Below, piece by piece: positions 34,787 through 44,196 of a DNA stretch of 64,000 nucleotides. Numbering within the stretch: the first letter of the stretch is position 1; each line of letters begins with the position of its first letter. The notes under the pieces were generated by a model, which had not been told where the DNA came from, did not search any database, and saw only the letters and a list, made by a program, of their open reading frames with translations. The position numbers were made by a program, and so were the translations under genes. Source of the DNA: Haloglycomyces albus DSM 45210 (lineage in GTDB: Bacteria > Actinomycetota > Actinomycetes > Mycobacteriales > Micromonosporaceae); assembly GCF_000527155.1 (NCBI RefSeq), contig NZ_AZUQ01000001.1, positions 2,291,615 through 2,355,614 of the forward strand, written 5' to 3'.

Positions 34787-37333
34787 TTATATCCTTTCGT
34801 TGAATTTCATTGATACCGTTCCGGTCGCGCCGACTGTTCGGTCTGGCGTGACCGGAGTTGTGAACTCGAAACCGGGGAGTTCACAAGTCTGTGGTTCGGA
34901 CAAGGTCATCTCCGTCAAAGCCATTCCGGCTGAGCCGGTGGCCAAGTCGGTGGAGAGACGCAGACCGAACCGTCCGATTCCTGCGGGGCCTTGGGCGCTG
35001 TGGGCATAGTGGATGTTCTGTAGGTGACTACTGTTCTGCGCGAGGAAGTGGTATTCCGGATGTGCTCGAGAGGATTGAGCAAGGAAGTAGGTGAGACCAC
35101 TACGGCCGTGGAGGAGACTGCCGTCGAGGACCACACGAGTGCGGGCCCCGTTGAGCGCCAGCCGTAGATGGGCGGACAAAGCCTCCGTTAGATGGTCTTC
35201 CCACGCCAGCAATGCCATTCCGTATCCCGCTGAGCCATTGCCGAGGTATGGATACAGTCCCGTCCTCTGCCGCAAGCCCAAAGCACTACCATGCCGATTG
35301 GTTTCAGCGTGCGGAGCTTCGGCTTCCAATGCGGCAAGCCCGGCGCGGACCCAAGATGCATCTCCGGTCAGTGTGTGGCACCGAGCGAATAGGAGCGCCG
35401 CTCCGGAACGCCCGAAGAGCGCTCCAGGGGCGGAGAAAGCCTGGGGGTCCTCAAGGGAAGCGGCGACCTTTTCCGCCAGTCGGACGGCGTCGTTGGCGCG
35501 GCCCGCTTCGAAACAGAGGTGAGCAATTCCTACCGTCCCTGATTGCAGGCTGGAGGACAGTGAGGTGTTGTCCTCCATGATCTTATCCAGCAGACCGGTG
35601 GCTGACGGGTGTGCGAGTCGATGAAGTACGAAGGCCGCTCCTCCCAATCCGTCGTACAGACCTGTGGGGGTGCCGGTCCGAGCTCGTTCAGCCGACGTCG
35701 CGAGCCATTCGACATGATCGTCCGGCGGTGTGTGGCCATTCGCAAGCAGTGCGAACATGACGCCGGAGGCGCCCGACGCAAGTCCTAGGCTGCCGCCCGC
35801 CTCCAGGGCAGTGGGATCGGCGGGATAAAGCAGATCTCCACGGTCTGTTCTGGCGCATTTCAGAGCGGTTCGCAGGAGTTCGTTCGGCGTGGCGTCAGGT
35901 GAACGACGTGTCTGGCCGATTCCGATGCCGAGCCGATTTCTCATGCGTTCGACCATTGCCGACGCACAGTCGAATTGTTCCTCGATGACGTCTATCGCAT
36001 CGGTGATCGCTCCGGGATTGAGGTGAAACAAGGTGTTAAACGGTGCGAGCACCGCTATTTGACTGGCGGCAAAGGCGAACCAATCCTTCTCCACCGGGTC
36101 GTCGGAAGCGGTCGTCATATAACCGGGAGCACCCATGGCGAGGTCGTTCGGAGCGTCGATCCGGCCGGCCGCTTCGAAGTCGATGAGAGTCAAGGAACCG
36201 TCCGGCTTGATAAGGACGTTCTTAATATGCAGGTCGCCGAAGTAGAGGCCGATCTCATGTAGGTCCTCGACGATCGATTCAAGCTGTTCAAGATGAGGGA
36301 GGGCCTCATCGAGGTAGTCTTGCCGTTCCTGTGTCGACGGATCGGGATGGATGAGCGGGTATCCGTCAACGACGAACTGCTGCAACGATGTTCCTTGGAC
36401 GTGTTCCATGGCCAGGAAACTGTGTTCCCACACTTGGAAAAAGCGGTGTGCCTGAGGAGCCCACGGCACGTCGTCAAGGTGTCGCAGGGTTTCGTATTCG
36501 TTTCGCAAGCGGTCGACCGCGTCTTGTCCGGCAGCGTCGATCCCGGTATGGGGTCGAGCCTCCTTGAGTACGATGTCGTGGCCGTTTTCATCTTCGGCCA
36601 GGTAAACGCCTCCGGAGTTGGAGAAGTGCAGTGGTTTGACGACCGTGTACCCGTCGATGTGGCGATTGGGCACGCGCTCGGGATCGAAACCGGTGCCCTC
36701 TCGCAACCACTCCGGCATTCGGACCCAGTCAGGTAGGTCGAAACTCGCTCTGCGTCGGTCCGGCACCTTCTCTCCACTGGGATTCCGCAATGCCGCCACC
36801 TCTGTGCCTTTGTCGTCAAGACAAACTAGGCGGACGAATGAACCGTAGCGGAGGAAGATCGGCAGTTCTTTCCATCTGAGGTCTGAGAGAATATAGGGCC
36901 CTGCGCAATCCGCCAGGAGTGCTTCCAGACGTTCGATGACCGAGCGAAGTTGGTCTTCGCCGTCGGGGTACACGGTGACGGCCTTTCCGCTGCCACCACG
37001 GTGCGAGGCCTTATCGTTCTGGGCATTGAGGATTGCCGTATGAGGAATAAATTTCCAGGTTATTCGCATGGCAGAGCATACTTGCCAGGCTTTTTCCACA
37101 ACATACTCATGATTGGACGGCGTGCAGCTGAGGTGAACCTTCCATCCTTGTTCCGGTAGCGTGCCGCCTGTGGGAGTCAATTCGGTCCAAATACCGTGGG
37201 TCGACCGGTGCCAGTCCGAAATCGGCTCGCGTGCAAGTCGAAGTGCTGAGGTACGCCCGGCCAACTCGGCGGGGTTCTCGAACCACACGGGGTCGGCGAG
37301 GAGGTAGCTCGTGGCAATCGGTCTGTCCATCAT
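34787..37333 (-). CDS. Class III lanthipeptide synthetase (LanKC)
   Basis: An 848-residue trifunctional enzyme that phosphorylates Ser/Thr of the precursor, eliminates phosphate and cyclises with Cys. Domains: N-terminal OspF-like lyase (about 1-225; KASHRGGSGKAVTVYP), Ser/Thr kinase (about 228-480; K257 in IVLKEARP, catalytic D367 in FGDLHIKN, D385 in LIDFEAAG) and C-terminal LanC-like cyclase (about 510-840; GNGSAGYG, LLHGRSG). The cyclase lacks the Cys-Cys-His zinc ligands (no CHG), which separates class III from class IV. The start is the first ATG of MMDRPIATSYLLADP at 37333, which matches family N-termini and has AAGGA upstream; the frame continues 24 codons further. It is followed by the precursor gene. 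Confidence 0.92.
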   Translation of the reverse strand: MMDRPIATSYLLADPVWFENPAELAGRTSALRLAREPISDWHRSTHGIWTELTPTGGTLPEQGWKVHLSCTPSNHEYVVEKAWQVCSAMRITWKFIPHTAILNAQNDKASHRGGSGKAVTVYPDGEDQLRSVIERLEALLADCAGPYILSDLRWKELPIFLRYGSFVRLVCLDDKGTEVAALRNPSGEKVPDRRRASFDLPDWVRMPEWLREGTGFDPERVPNRHIDGYTVVKPLHFSNSGGVYLAEDENGHDIVLKEARPHTGIDAAGQDAVDRLRNEYETLRHLDDVPWAPQAHRFFQVWEHSFLAMEHVQGTSLQQFVVDGYPLIHPDPSTQERQDYLDEALPHLEQLESIVEDLHEIGLYFGDLHIKNVLIKPDGSLTLIDFEAAGRIDAPNDLAMGAPGYMTTASDDPVEKDWFAFAASQIAVLAPFNTLFHLNPGAITDAIDVIEEQFDCASAMVERMRNRLGIGIGQTRRSPDATPNELLRTALKCARTDRGDLLYPADPTALEAGGSLGLASGASGVMFALLANGHTPPDDHVEWLATSAERARTGTPTGLYDGLGGAAFVLHRLAHPSATGLLDKIMEDNTSLSSSLQSGTVGIAHLCFEAGRANDAVRLAEKVAASLEDPQAFSAPGALFGRSGAALLFARCHTLTGDASWVRAGLAALEAEAPHAETNRHGSALGLRQRTGLYPYLGNGSAGYGMALLAWEDHLTEALSAHLRLALNGARTRVVLDGSLLHGRSGLTYFLAQSSRAHPEYHFLAQNSSHLQNIHYAHSAQGPAGIGRFGLRLSTDLATGSAGMALTEMTLSEPQTCELPGFEFTTPVTPDRTVGATGTVSMKFNERI

Positions 37334-37460
37334 GTATGAGATCCTTGTCCATCGGTGTGATGTGACTGTTTCTCCATTGTTGGCGCCTAAGAAATCCGAA
37401 TACAAGGGTCACAACAGGACTCGAGATCGTTGTCCGAATTAGGAATTCGCGGCCAAAGTG

Positions 37461-37490
37461 TCCGCGATAGGATATTCCGCCATAGGACAC
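37461..37490. promoter_or_regulatory. Tandem 15-bp direct repeat between lanKC and the methyltransferase gene
   Basis: Two adjacent copies, TCCGCGATAGGATAT (37461-37475) and TCCGCCATAGGACAC (37476-37490), agree at 12 of 15 positions. They lie in the 212-bp divergent interval that must hold both promoters. Directly repeated half-sites of this kind suit a LuxR- or SARP-type activator; the locus regulator at 31734 is the natural candidate. Confidence 0.5.
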
Positions 37491-37545
37491 GTCGTCGCAT
37501 GCCGCCGGTACAAAACATTGATGGAAATGGGTGAAAAAGAGGGTG

Positions 37546-38148
37546 ATGACAACCGAGCAGATAAGGAATGCGTACGGCATTCGTTCCCACGAATACGTGG
37601 AGAAACTCGGCTCCGTGGGCGACATGTCTCCAGAGGACAAATCCGTGATCGAGGAGTGGGGTCACAGCGTGGTCGGGTCACTTGTTGACGCTGGTTCGGG
37701 ACCCGGTCACTGGACGGAATACCTGCGAGAGTGCGGGGCCGACGTTGTCGGGGTGGATGTTGTACCGGAGTTCGTCGCGTCCGCGCGGCAGCGATTTCCC
37801 AAATCTCGGTATCGTCGGGGGACTCTGGATGAACTCCCTGCCGGTAACGGTGAGCTGGGAGGGGTACTGGCCTGGTATTCGCTTATCCATACGCCGCCTG
37901 CCGACGTGGCGGTAGTTCTCGGCGAATTCGCCCGTGTCCTGCGTCCAGGCGGGTCATTGCTTCTCGGCGTTTTTGAAGGTCCACACGCCGTCGCGTTCGA
38001 TCATGCCGTCGTTACCGCTTATTTCTGGTCGGTCGATGCTCTCCGGTCGGCACTGGAAACGGCTGGATTCGCGATCCAAGAGGTGCATACGAGGCATGAC
38101 CCGGGGGCGCGCCCTCACGCTGCGATCGTCGCGAAACGGAACAGGTGA
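37546..38148 (+). CDS. SAM-dependent methyltransferase
   Basis: A 200-residue class I methyltransferase. The SAM-binding glycine loop is VDAGSGPGHWTEYL (about 47-60), the acidic residue of beta2 lies in VVGVDVVPEFV, and motif post-I/III occurs at GVLAWYSLIHTP; ARVLRPGGSLLLGVFEG is typical of the methyltransf_11/25 group. The start ATG at 37546 has GAGGG upstream; a GTG at 37531 is possible. It is divergent from lanKC and shares its promoter region, so it may modify the lanthipeptide, but the substrate is not evident from sequence. Confidence 0.83.
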   Translation: MTTEQIRNAYGIRSHEYVEKLGSVGDMSPEDKSVIEEWGHSVVGSLVDAGSGPGHWTEYLRECGADVVGVDVVPEFVASARQRFPKSRYRRGTLDELPAGNGELGGVLAWYSLIHTPPADVAVVLGEFARVLRPGGSLLLGVFEGPHAVAFDHAVVTAYFWSVDALRSALETAGFAIQEVHTRHDPGARPHAAIVAKRNR

Positions 38149-38286
38149 TGCGGGCGAGAACATTAATGCGCAGTACAACCGATCAACCGCGCGCCGATAG
38201 AATCGTGATGGGAGTCACTTGATACGGGCCATTGGTCGATTATCGGTACCAGTGCTGAGAACATCATCAGGGCAGTAATGCTTTGA

Positions 38287-38363
38287 GGGGCAGTAGCTCA
38301 GATGGTTAGAGCAGGGAACTCATAATTCCTTGGTCGCGGGTTCAAGTCCTGCCTGCCCCACCA
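38287..38363 (+). tRNA. tRNA with anticodon CAU (probably elongator Met)
   Basis: A full cloverleaf can be drawn. Acceptor GGGGCAG pairs with CTGCCCC, the D-arm is GCTC...GAGC, the anticodon stem GGGAA/TTCCT carries the loop CTCATAA with anticodon CAT, and the T-arm is CGGGTTCAAGTCCTG-like with TTCAAGT. Discriminator A and an encoded CCA (38361-38363) follow. The A-C-T-CAT-A-A-T anticodon region resembles elongator tRNA-Met; a lysidine-modified tRNA-Ile2 cannot be excluded by eye. It is isolated, with no tRNA neighbours. Confidence 0.92.
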
Positions 38364-39335
38364 TCGATAATCGATGGATGTGTCCCTGAATTATGGTGCT
38401 AACCCCTTCACGCAGCTCGGCTGATTCGTGATGATCCGCTCATGGCATCTGAACGGCGCAGTGAAGTCAGGAACCGAGTTGATGTGATCATCGCCCGAGG
38501 TGTGATGCGGCGGTCCCATTCCCTGCCTATTGTGGTGAATAAAGAATTCGCGTGTACGGTTTTGTTTCCTGACTCTTCAGCGCTCATGTATCACTCCTCG
38601 CCATCTGTGCGATGTCGTTTAATGTACGGTCGTGACGGGCCTTTCATGACGTATGAATCCAGCATCGGTTATTGATTATTCAGCTTGGAAGTTTCGATTA
38701 ATAGTGTGGCGCACGCGATTAGACGTCTATATAGCTGAACATAGAAATGCAGCTATGGTTGAATCGGTATTCATGGTTTAAAGGCAGAGGTAGGGAGATC
38801 GAATGAAGCTCGACTACGAGTTTCTTTGTCGAACTTCGTCATTTATGAAAATCGTATTCGGGATACGTGCGACCTTTATTGTCTTTCTCTCTGGAATATC
38901 CCTTATCATGGTATATGTTTCGGTTCCTGGGTGGCGTTCTCTCTTTGAGGAATTCGGTTTTGTCCCACTCATTTTGACAATGCTGATGGTCTGTTCCCGT
39001 GATTGCGGCATCAGGAATCAAGGAATTGGAAGACCACGTTACTCCACTCTCGTTCAGCAGCGTTAGTCCATATCATGCACATCAGATGAACCATGTATGG
39101 AAACTCGTCGTTGAGCCGTTTCGGCAAGCGTTTCTTCTAAAAAGAAGAATCTAAGCCCGGCGTACGATGAACAGCTGATTTTAGTTCACGCCACTATGGT
39201 CTCATTTTGTCGACAGTTCGTCGTTACGAGCATCTATGCGACGTCGAATCTTCCTGAGTTGACCGTCCGTGTCCGTGTTGAATCTGATCGGTAACCGACC
39301 TCATGGCAGCCTGAGTCACCGCATAGAATCGCGCC
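38364..39335. other. About 1 kb gene-poor, AT-richer region after the tRNA
   Basis: Base composition drops visibly in AT-rich stretches around 38650-38900 and 39090-39200 compared with the flanks. Apart from one small possible membrane-protein frame (38803-39066) I see no coding sequence. I find no copy of the tRNA 3' end here that could mark an integration site. It may be decayed foreign DNA. Confidence 0.5.
38803..39066 (+). CDS. Possible small membrane protein
   Basis: An 87-codon frame with GGGAG 8 bp before the ATG. Two hydrophobic segments are seen (about 17-40 FGIRATFIVFLSGISLIMVY and 50-65 GFVPLILTMLM). Third codon positions are far more A/T-rich than in neighbouring genes, so it is either foreign or spurious. 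No homologue is recognised. Confidence 0.35.
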   Translation: MKLDYEFLCRTSSFMKIVFGIRATFIVFLSGISLIMVYVSVPGWRSLFEEFGFVPLILTMLMVCSRDCGIRNQGIGRPRYSTLVQQR

Positions 39336-39683
39336 ATGGATATCGTGCGTTCAATACTTCTGTTCTTGCTGGCTGCCCTCGCTGAAATCGGGGGTGCCTG
39401 GTTGGTGTGGCAAGGCTGGCGGGAAGAACGTGGAATTCTCTGGATCGCCTTCGGCGTCTTGGCTTTGGGCGCGTACGGGTTCGTTGCCACCTTTCAACCC
39501 GACCCTCATTTCGGGCGCATCCTCGCCGCCTACGGTGGTGTCTTCGTAGCGGGCTCGCTGGCGTGGGGGATGATTGTGGACGGTTTTCGCCCGGATCGAT
39601 GGGATGTCATCGGTGCCGGTATTTGTCTGGTCGGCGTTGCCATCATCATGTATGCGCCGCGGGCGGACTCGATGGGGGCGTGA
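39336..39683 (+). CDS. YnfA/UPF0060 family small membrane protein
   Basis: A 115-residue protein with four TM helices, matching the YnfA family: [22 protein letters not shown] in TM1 and loop, [28 protein letters not shown] across TM2-TM3, and [23 protein letters not shown] in TM4. The family is related to small-multidrug-resistance fold proteins and its physiological role is uncertain. A strong hairpin follows the stop. Confidence 0.88.
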   Translation: MDIVRSILLFLLAALAEIGGAWLVWQGWREERGILWIAFGVLALGAYGFVATFQPDPHFGRILAAYGGVFVAGSLAWGMIVDGFRPDRWDVIGAGICLVGVAIIMYAPRADSMGA

Positions 39684-39689
39684 CAACAC

Positions 39690-39722
39690 TGTGGGGTGCC
39701 GTCTATCAACGAGCACCCCACA
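39690..39722. terminator. Bidirectional terminator between ynfA-like gene and ppdK
   Basis: TGTGGGGTGC (39690-39699) and GCACCCCACA (39713-39722) form a perfect 10-bp stem in the 87-bp gap between two convergent genes. Confidence 0.7.
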
Positions 39723-39770
39723 TGGACGTCACGCCCGCCGCTGGTTAGTAAACCAGACGTCGGGGACCGA

Positions 39771-42404
39771 TCAGTCCTTCTGTTTGACCGCGGCTTGGCC
39801 GCTCGCTAGACGTGCGACGGGAGCACGGTACGGCGAGCAGGACACGTAATCCAGCCCGGTCTGGTTGAAGAACTGGATCGACGCCGGATCGCCACCGTGT
39901 TCACCGCAGACACCAATGTGCATGTCGGAATTGGCCTTGCGGCCCAAAGAGACCGCCGTGGAAACCAAGGAGCCCACTCCGTCGGTGTCCAAGGTCGCGA
40001 ACGGCGACGTCTCAAAGACCCCTTGTTCCAAGTACTCGCTGAAGAACGAACCTTCGACATCGTCACGCGAGAAACCCCACGTCATTTGAGTGAGATCGTT
40101 CGTGCCGAACGAGAAGAAATCGGCGTGCGGAGCGATGCGGTCGGCGGTCAATGCGGCTCGGGGAACCTCGATCATCGTTCCCACGGGGATTTCCACGTTG
40201 AAGTCGGACAGGACCTCATTGGCCTTGTCCTTCATGATCTCCAGTTCGCGGTGATCACCGACCAACGGAATCATGATCTCCGGCTTCGGCTGCAAACCAC
40301 GTTCACTCAGCCGCGCGGCCGCTTCGGCCACCGCTTGGATCTGCATGGTGTATAGACCTTCCAGCACGATGCCCAGGCGGACTCCGCGCAGACCCAGCAT
40401 CGGGTTGTGTTCATGGAGCTTACGTGCCGTCCGTAGCAGCTCAGCGTTGGCCTCGGTCGGGTTGACGGCATTCTCCACCGACAAGTCGACGAACGACGGA
40501 AGGAACTCGTGGAGCGGCGGATCGAGGAGGCGAATCACGACCGGTAGCTCGTCCATGGCCTCCAGGATTTCCTGGAAATCGCCAACCTGCAACTCTTTGA
40601 GTTGCTCCAAGACGCCTCCGCGCTGTTCCGGTTCCGCGAGAATGAGCTTCTCCACCAATTCCCGGCGGTCGCCCAGGAACATGTGCTCGGTACGGCACAG
40701 GCCGATGCCCACGGCACCGAAGCGCCGCGCCAGAGCCGCGTCGGCACCGGTGTCGGCATTGGCCCACACCTCCATGCGGGAACGTTCATCCGCGTACGTC
40801 ATCAGACGGTCGACCGCGCGCGTCAATGCGTCCGCGTCGGCGCCCAGTTCACCCTTGAAGTATTTCTCCACCGGGGAACTGGTGACGGCCACGGCGTCGG
40901 CCCAGATTTCCCCCGAAGTCCCGTCGATCGAGACGATGTCGCCTTCGTGGATTTCCGATCCGTTCGGCCCCTTGGCGTGATCGTCCAGAACCTCCAGGCT
41001 GTCGGCCCCGCACACACAGGTCTTCCCCAAACCGCGTGCCACCACGGCCGCGTGCGAGGTCTTACCGCCCCGAGCGGTGAGAATTCCGACCGCGCCGATC
41101 ATGCCCGGAAGATCGTCGGGGTTGGTCTCGTCGCGAATCAAGATGACGTCCTCGCCGGCCTCGGCTTTTTCGGCTGCCCGCTGTGGGTCGAAGATCGCCT
41201 GACCCACCGCGGCACCCGGCGCGGCCGCCACACCCGAAGCGATCGGTTCCGGGGCGTTGGCGCGATCGAAGGCGGGGAACATCAATCGGGTCAACTGTTC
41301 CCCCGACACACGCGTCAGCGCTTCGTCCGCCGAGATCAAGCCTTCGTCGACCAGATCGATCGCGACGCGGAACGCCGCAGCCGGGGTACGTTTACCGATC
41401 CGGGTTTGCAGCATCCACAGTTTGCCCTGCTCGATCGTGAACTCGATGTCACAGACGTCGCGATAATGCTGCTCCAGCAACTCCATGTGCTCCAGCAGTT
41501 GACGGTAAGCGGTGGGGTTGATGTGTTCGAGGTCGGCCAGCGGCGAGACGTTGCGGATACCGGCGACCACATCCTCCCCTTGGGCGTTGGCGAGGTAATC
41601 GCCCCAGACTCCGGGCTCACCCGAAGACGGGTCACGGGTAAAGGCGACGCCGGTACCGGAGTCGGATCCCCGGTTCCCAAAGACCATGCCCACGATGTTG
41701 ACGGCGGTGCCGAGGTCGTCGGGAATACCTTCCCGTTTGCGGTACACCTTGGCTCGTTCGCCGTTCCACGACGTGAAGACGGCTTCAATGGCCATCCACA
41801 GTTGATCGAGCGGGTTTTGCGGAAACGGGGAACCGGTCTGTTGATAAATAACGTCTTTGTAGTCATTAACGAGATCCCACAGTGCCGATGCCGGTAGCTC
41901 ACCATCATTGTCGACGCCCGCCTTGGTGCGGGCAATGCTGAGAGGCCCTGAGAACAATGCGGCGTCCAGTCCCAGGACGGTTTGCCCGAACATGGTGAGA
42001 AGACGGCGGTAGGTGTCGGCGGCAAAGGCTTCGTCATTGAAGGTGGCGGCCAAACCGTGCACGGTCTCGTCGTTGAGACCGACGTTGAGAACCGTATCCA
42101 TCATGCCTGGCATGGATACCTTGGCCCCCGAACGAACCGACACGAGAAGCGGATCGGCACTGTCGCCGAAGCGACGACCGATGGCTTTCTCCAGAGCGTC
42201 CACCTGCTGACGTACCTGTTCCTCCAATTCAGAGGGAACCGCGCCTTCGGCCAGGAAATACCGGCAAGCGTCGGTGGTGATGGTGAACCCGGGCGGTACG
42301 GGTAGCCCCAGCCGAGTCATTTCGGCGAGGTTGGCTCCCTTCCCTCCCAGGAGATCAGCCTGCGTGGCGTCTCCGGAATCGAAATTGAAAACGTAATTGG
42401 TCAT
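39771..42404 (-). CDS. ppdK: Pyruvate, phosphate dikinase
   Basis: An 877-residue enzyme interconverting pyruvate, ATP and phosphate with PEP, AMP and PPi, linking glycolysis and gluconeogenesis. The N-terminal ATP-grasp domain starts with LLGGKGANLAEMTRLGLPVPPGF, the swivelling phosphohistidine domain carries GGKTSHAAVVARGLGKTCVCG (catalytic His about 450), and the C-terminal PEP/pyruvate TIM barrel includes GLCRTEHMF and GVCGEHGGDP. The start at 42404 has GGAGG 5 bp upstream; the frame's 15 extra codons precede that site. It is monocistronic. Confidence 0.96.
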   Translation of the reverse strand: MTNYVFNFDSGDATQADLLGGKGANLAEMTRLGLPVPPGFTITTDACRYFLAEGAVPSELEEQVRQQVDALEKAIGRRFGDSADPLLVSVRSGAKVSMPGMMDTVLNVGLNDETVHGLAATFNDEAFAADTYRRLLTMFGQTVLGLDAALFSGPLSIARTKAGVDNDGELPASALWDLVNDYKDVIYQQTGSPFPQNPLDQLWMAIEAVFTSWNGERAKVYRKREGIPDDLGTAVNIVGMVFGNRGSDSGTGVAFTRDPSSGEPGVWGDYLANAQGEDVVAGIRNVSPLADLEHINPTAYRQLLEHMELLEQHYRDVCDIEFTIEQGKLWMLQTRIGKRTPAAAFRVAIDLVDEGLISADEALTRVSGEQLTRLMFPAFDRANAPEPIASGVAAAPGAAVGQAIFDPQRAAEKAEAGEDVILIRDETNPDDLPGMIGAVGILTARGGKTSHAAVVARGLGKTCVCGADSLEVLDDHAKGPNGSEIHEGDIVSIDGTSGEIWADAVAVTSSPVEKYFKGELGADADALTRAVDRLMTYADERSRMEVWANADTGADAALARRFGAVGIGLCRTEHMFLGDRRELVEKLILAEPEQRGGVLEQLKELQVGDFQEILEAMDELPVVIRLLDPPLHEFLPSFVDLSVENAVNPTEANAELLRTARKLHEHNPMLGLRGVRLGIVLEGLYTMQIQAVAEAAARLSERGLQPKPEIMIPLVGDHRELEIMKDKANEVLSDFNVEIPVGTMIEVPRAALTADRIAPHADFFSFGTNDLTQMTWGFSRDDVEGSFFSEYLEQGVFETSPFATLDTDGVGSLVSTAVSLGRKANSDMHIGVCGEHGGDPASIQFFNQTGLDYVSCSPYRAPVARLASGQAAVKQKD

Positions 42405-42943
42405 GTCATCCTCCGGTCTCAGGCCCAAAAGGCCTGGGATCGTGTTCATGCTAATTAACAGGGAGCGTAACCATGTTCTGAACTAAAGGGAAGGTGCATG
42501 TGTTTTATTTTACTGCCCAGTGAGTGGTTGTAATCGAATTGCGTGATACTCGATCGTGTATGCGCAAGCGGTGGGCATAAACTGCACAAAGACATGGGAT
42601 CAATTACGGTATCGTAGTTATCGGATTTTAGTTCAGGGAATCGCGAAACGATAGTCCAATCGGGATAATTCTGTTCACAGAGTGGGATTTCCCTTTGATC
42701 TCCCAATTCATCTACCGGCGAGTAGGAAACAATGGCCAATGACCTCGGTATTGTCTGGAATGCGACCGGATCCACGATGAAATTCAAATTCCGTGTCCGC
42801 AACGGTATCGCTTGTGCCCGTTGCTTATTACGCGGATTGGGTTAAAACCGGATAAGTCGGGGAGGCCTGGTAAGTACCGTCGCCTTCCGGTCAGGCTTAC
42901 CTCCCAGGCGTTCTGCAGCGTATTAAATTTTCGGAAAGCGCCC
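42405..42943. other. 539-bp region upstream of ppdK without a supported gene
   Basis: It is locally AT-rich at about 42490-42660 and probably carries the ppdK promoter. A small AGGCC-CAAAA-GGCCT hairpin occurs at 42422-42436. Short frames on the minus strand lack protein character. The region also receives the end of the GNAT gene transcript from the right. Confidence 0.5.
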
Positions 42944-43372
42944 TTACGAAGTGGGGTTTCTGCGCACCATGCAGGTACTGTCTCCTTGTTCTGCGGGAAC
43001 GAAGTCGTATTTCTCGTACAATCCCTCGGCACCCTGCGTGAACAGTGCGGTGCGACGTAGCCCCACGGCGTCCAGATCGGTGAAGATTCGGTCAAGCAGA
43101 AAACGAGACAGGCCGTGACCGCGTTGCGCCGGGTCGACGTACACGTCGGCAAGATAGGCAAAGGTGGAGTGGTCGGTGGTGACTCGGGCGCACCCGATCT
43201 GTTGCCCCGCAGCGGTGTACAGACCATACGCGATTGAATTCTCGAAGGCGGTTTCGGTGATGGATCGGTCCCGTCCCTTGGCCCAATAGGTATCCGTGGC
43301 GAGGACATGATGCACCCAATCGAGATCGAAGCGATCGCGGTCGGTGGAAACGAAGCATTCAAGCTGCGACAT
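42944..43372 (-). CDS. GNAT-family N-acetyltransferase
   Basis: A 142-residue acetyl-CoA-dependent acetyltransferase. The acetyl-CoA motif A is visible as YLADVYVDPAQRGHGLSRFLLDRIF (split over beta4 and alpha3, with Q-R-G-H-G as the pyrophosphate loop). TFAYLADV and LYEKYDFVP (the YEK-F motif of the C-terminal strand) agree with the family, and the sequence resembles small GNATs of the YjdJ-like group. The substrate is unknown. AAAGGAG lies upstream of the ATG. It is a single gene. Confidence 0.85.
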   Translation of the reverse strand: MSQLECFVSTDRDRFDLDWVHHVLATDTYWAKGRDRSITETAFENSIAYGLYTAAGQQIGCARVTTDHSTFAYLADVYVDPAQRGHGLSRFLLDRIFTDLDAVGLRRTALFTQGAEGLYEKYDFVPAEQGDSTCMVRRNPTS

Positions 43373-43567
43373 GGTGAATCCTTAAAGGAGAGAAAAAATG
43401 AACCGATGTCGCATTTTAGGGTAGTTCGGATGTCAGATAGGCGGGCCGGTGATTTGATGTGAGATATCGGTTTCAGCGCTACCCTCGGTGACCGGTACGG
43501 CGGTGAGCTGACTGGCTTTTGTCGGGTTCGGTACCGAACGGCGAAACGTCGGCGATACTAATAGCGA

Positions 43568-44182
43568 GTGGATCTTTATGAAGCCGTATACCGCCGCCGC
43601 GACGTCCGAGCGGAATTCTCCGGTGCACCGCTACCGGACGGTGCCTTGGAGCGAGTACTCAATGCCGCCAACGCCGCGCCGAGCGTAGGAATGTCACAAC
43701 CTTGGGATTTCATCGTCGTATCCGATTCCGATCTCAAACGACGGTTCCATACCCATGTTGACGAGGAACGCCGTGAATACGCCTCCCAACTGGACGCCGA
43801 ACAACGGGAGAAGTTCCAACGCATCAAAATCGACGGAATCCTGGAGTCCACCCTTTCCGTGGTCGTCACCTACAACGCCGATCGTGGCGGACCGAACGTT
43901 CTAGGGCGGCACGCCATCGCCGATGCGGGCCTGTATTCCGTATGCCTGGCCATCGAAAACCTCTGGCTGGCCGCCACCGCGGAAGAGCTGGGCATGGGAT
44001 GGGTCTCGTTCTATCGCGAGCATTTCCTCTCACAACTGCTTGGAATACCCGACGGCATCCGCCCGATCGCGTGGCTGTGTCTGGGGCCGGTGACGCGCCT
44101 GCAGGAGACGCCGGATCTGGAGAGACACCGCTGGAGGAAGCGTCGCCCGCTGGAAGACAGCCTGCACCGCAACGGATGGTAA
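43568..44182 (+). CDS. bluB: 5,6-Dimethylbenzimidazole synthase BluB
   Basis: A 204-residue oxygen-dependent flavin-destructase of the nitroreductase fold that converts reduced FMN to 5,6-dimethylbenzimidazole, the lower ligand of vitamin B12. Family markers are YEAVYRRRDVRAEF, NAAPSVGMSQPWDFIVV, ESTLSVVVTYN, LGRHAIADAGLYSVCLAIENLWLAA and GMGWVSFY. It starts with GTG at 43568; GATACT at 43554-43559 would give a transcript starting close to the GTG, so a leaderless mRNA is plausible. No other cobalamin gene lies in the window. Confidence 0.92.
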   Translation: MDLYEAVYRRRDVRAEFSGAPLPDGALERVLNAANAAPSVGMSQPWDFIVVSDSDLKRRFHTHVDEERREYASQLDAEQREKFQRIKIDGILESTLSVVVTYNADRGGPNVLGRHAIADAGLYSVCLAIENLWLAATAEELGMGWVSFYREHFLSQLLGIPDGIRPIAWLCLGPVTRLQETPDLERHRWRKRRPLEDSLHRNGW

Positions 44183-44196
44183 GTCCCTCAGCAGCA

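Noticed and set aside
37334-37405. 24-codon N-terminal extension of LanKC
   Set aside because: Known LanKC proteins begin near the MDxx...LADP motif and a ribosome-binding site precedes 37333; the extension would use up the shared promoter region.
42455-42802. 115-codon minus-strand frame upstream of ppdK
   Set aside because: AT-rich region, no ribosome-binding site, low-complexity translation; probably promoter DNA.
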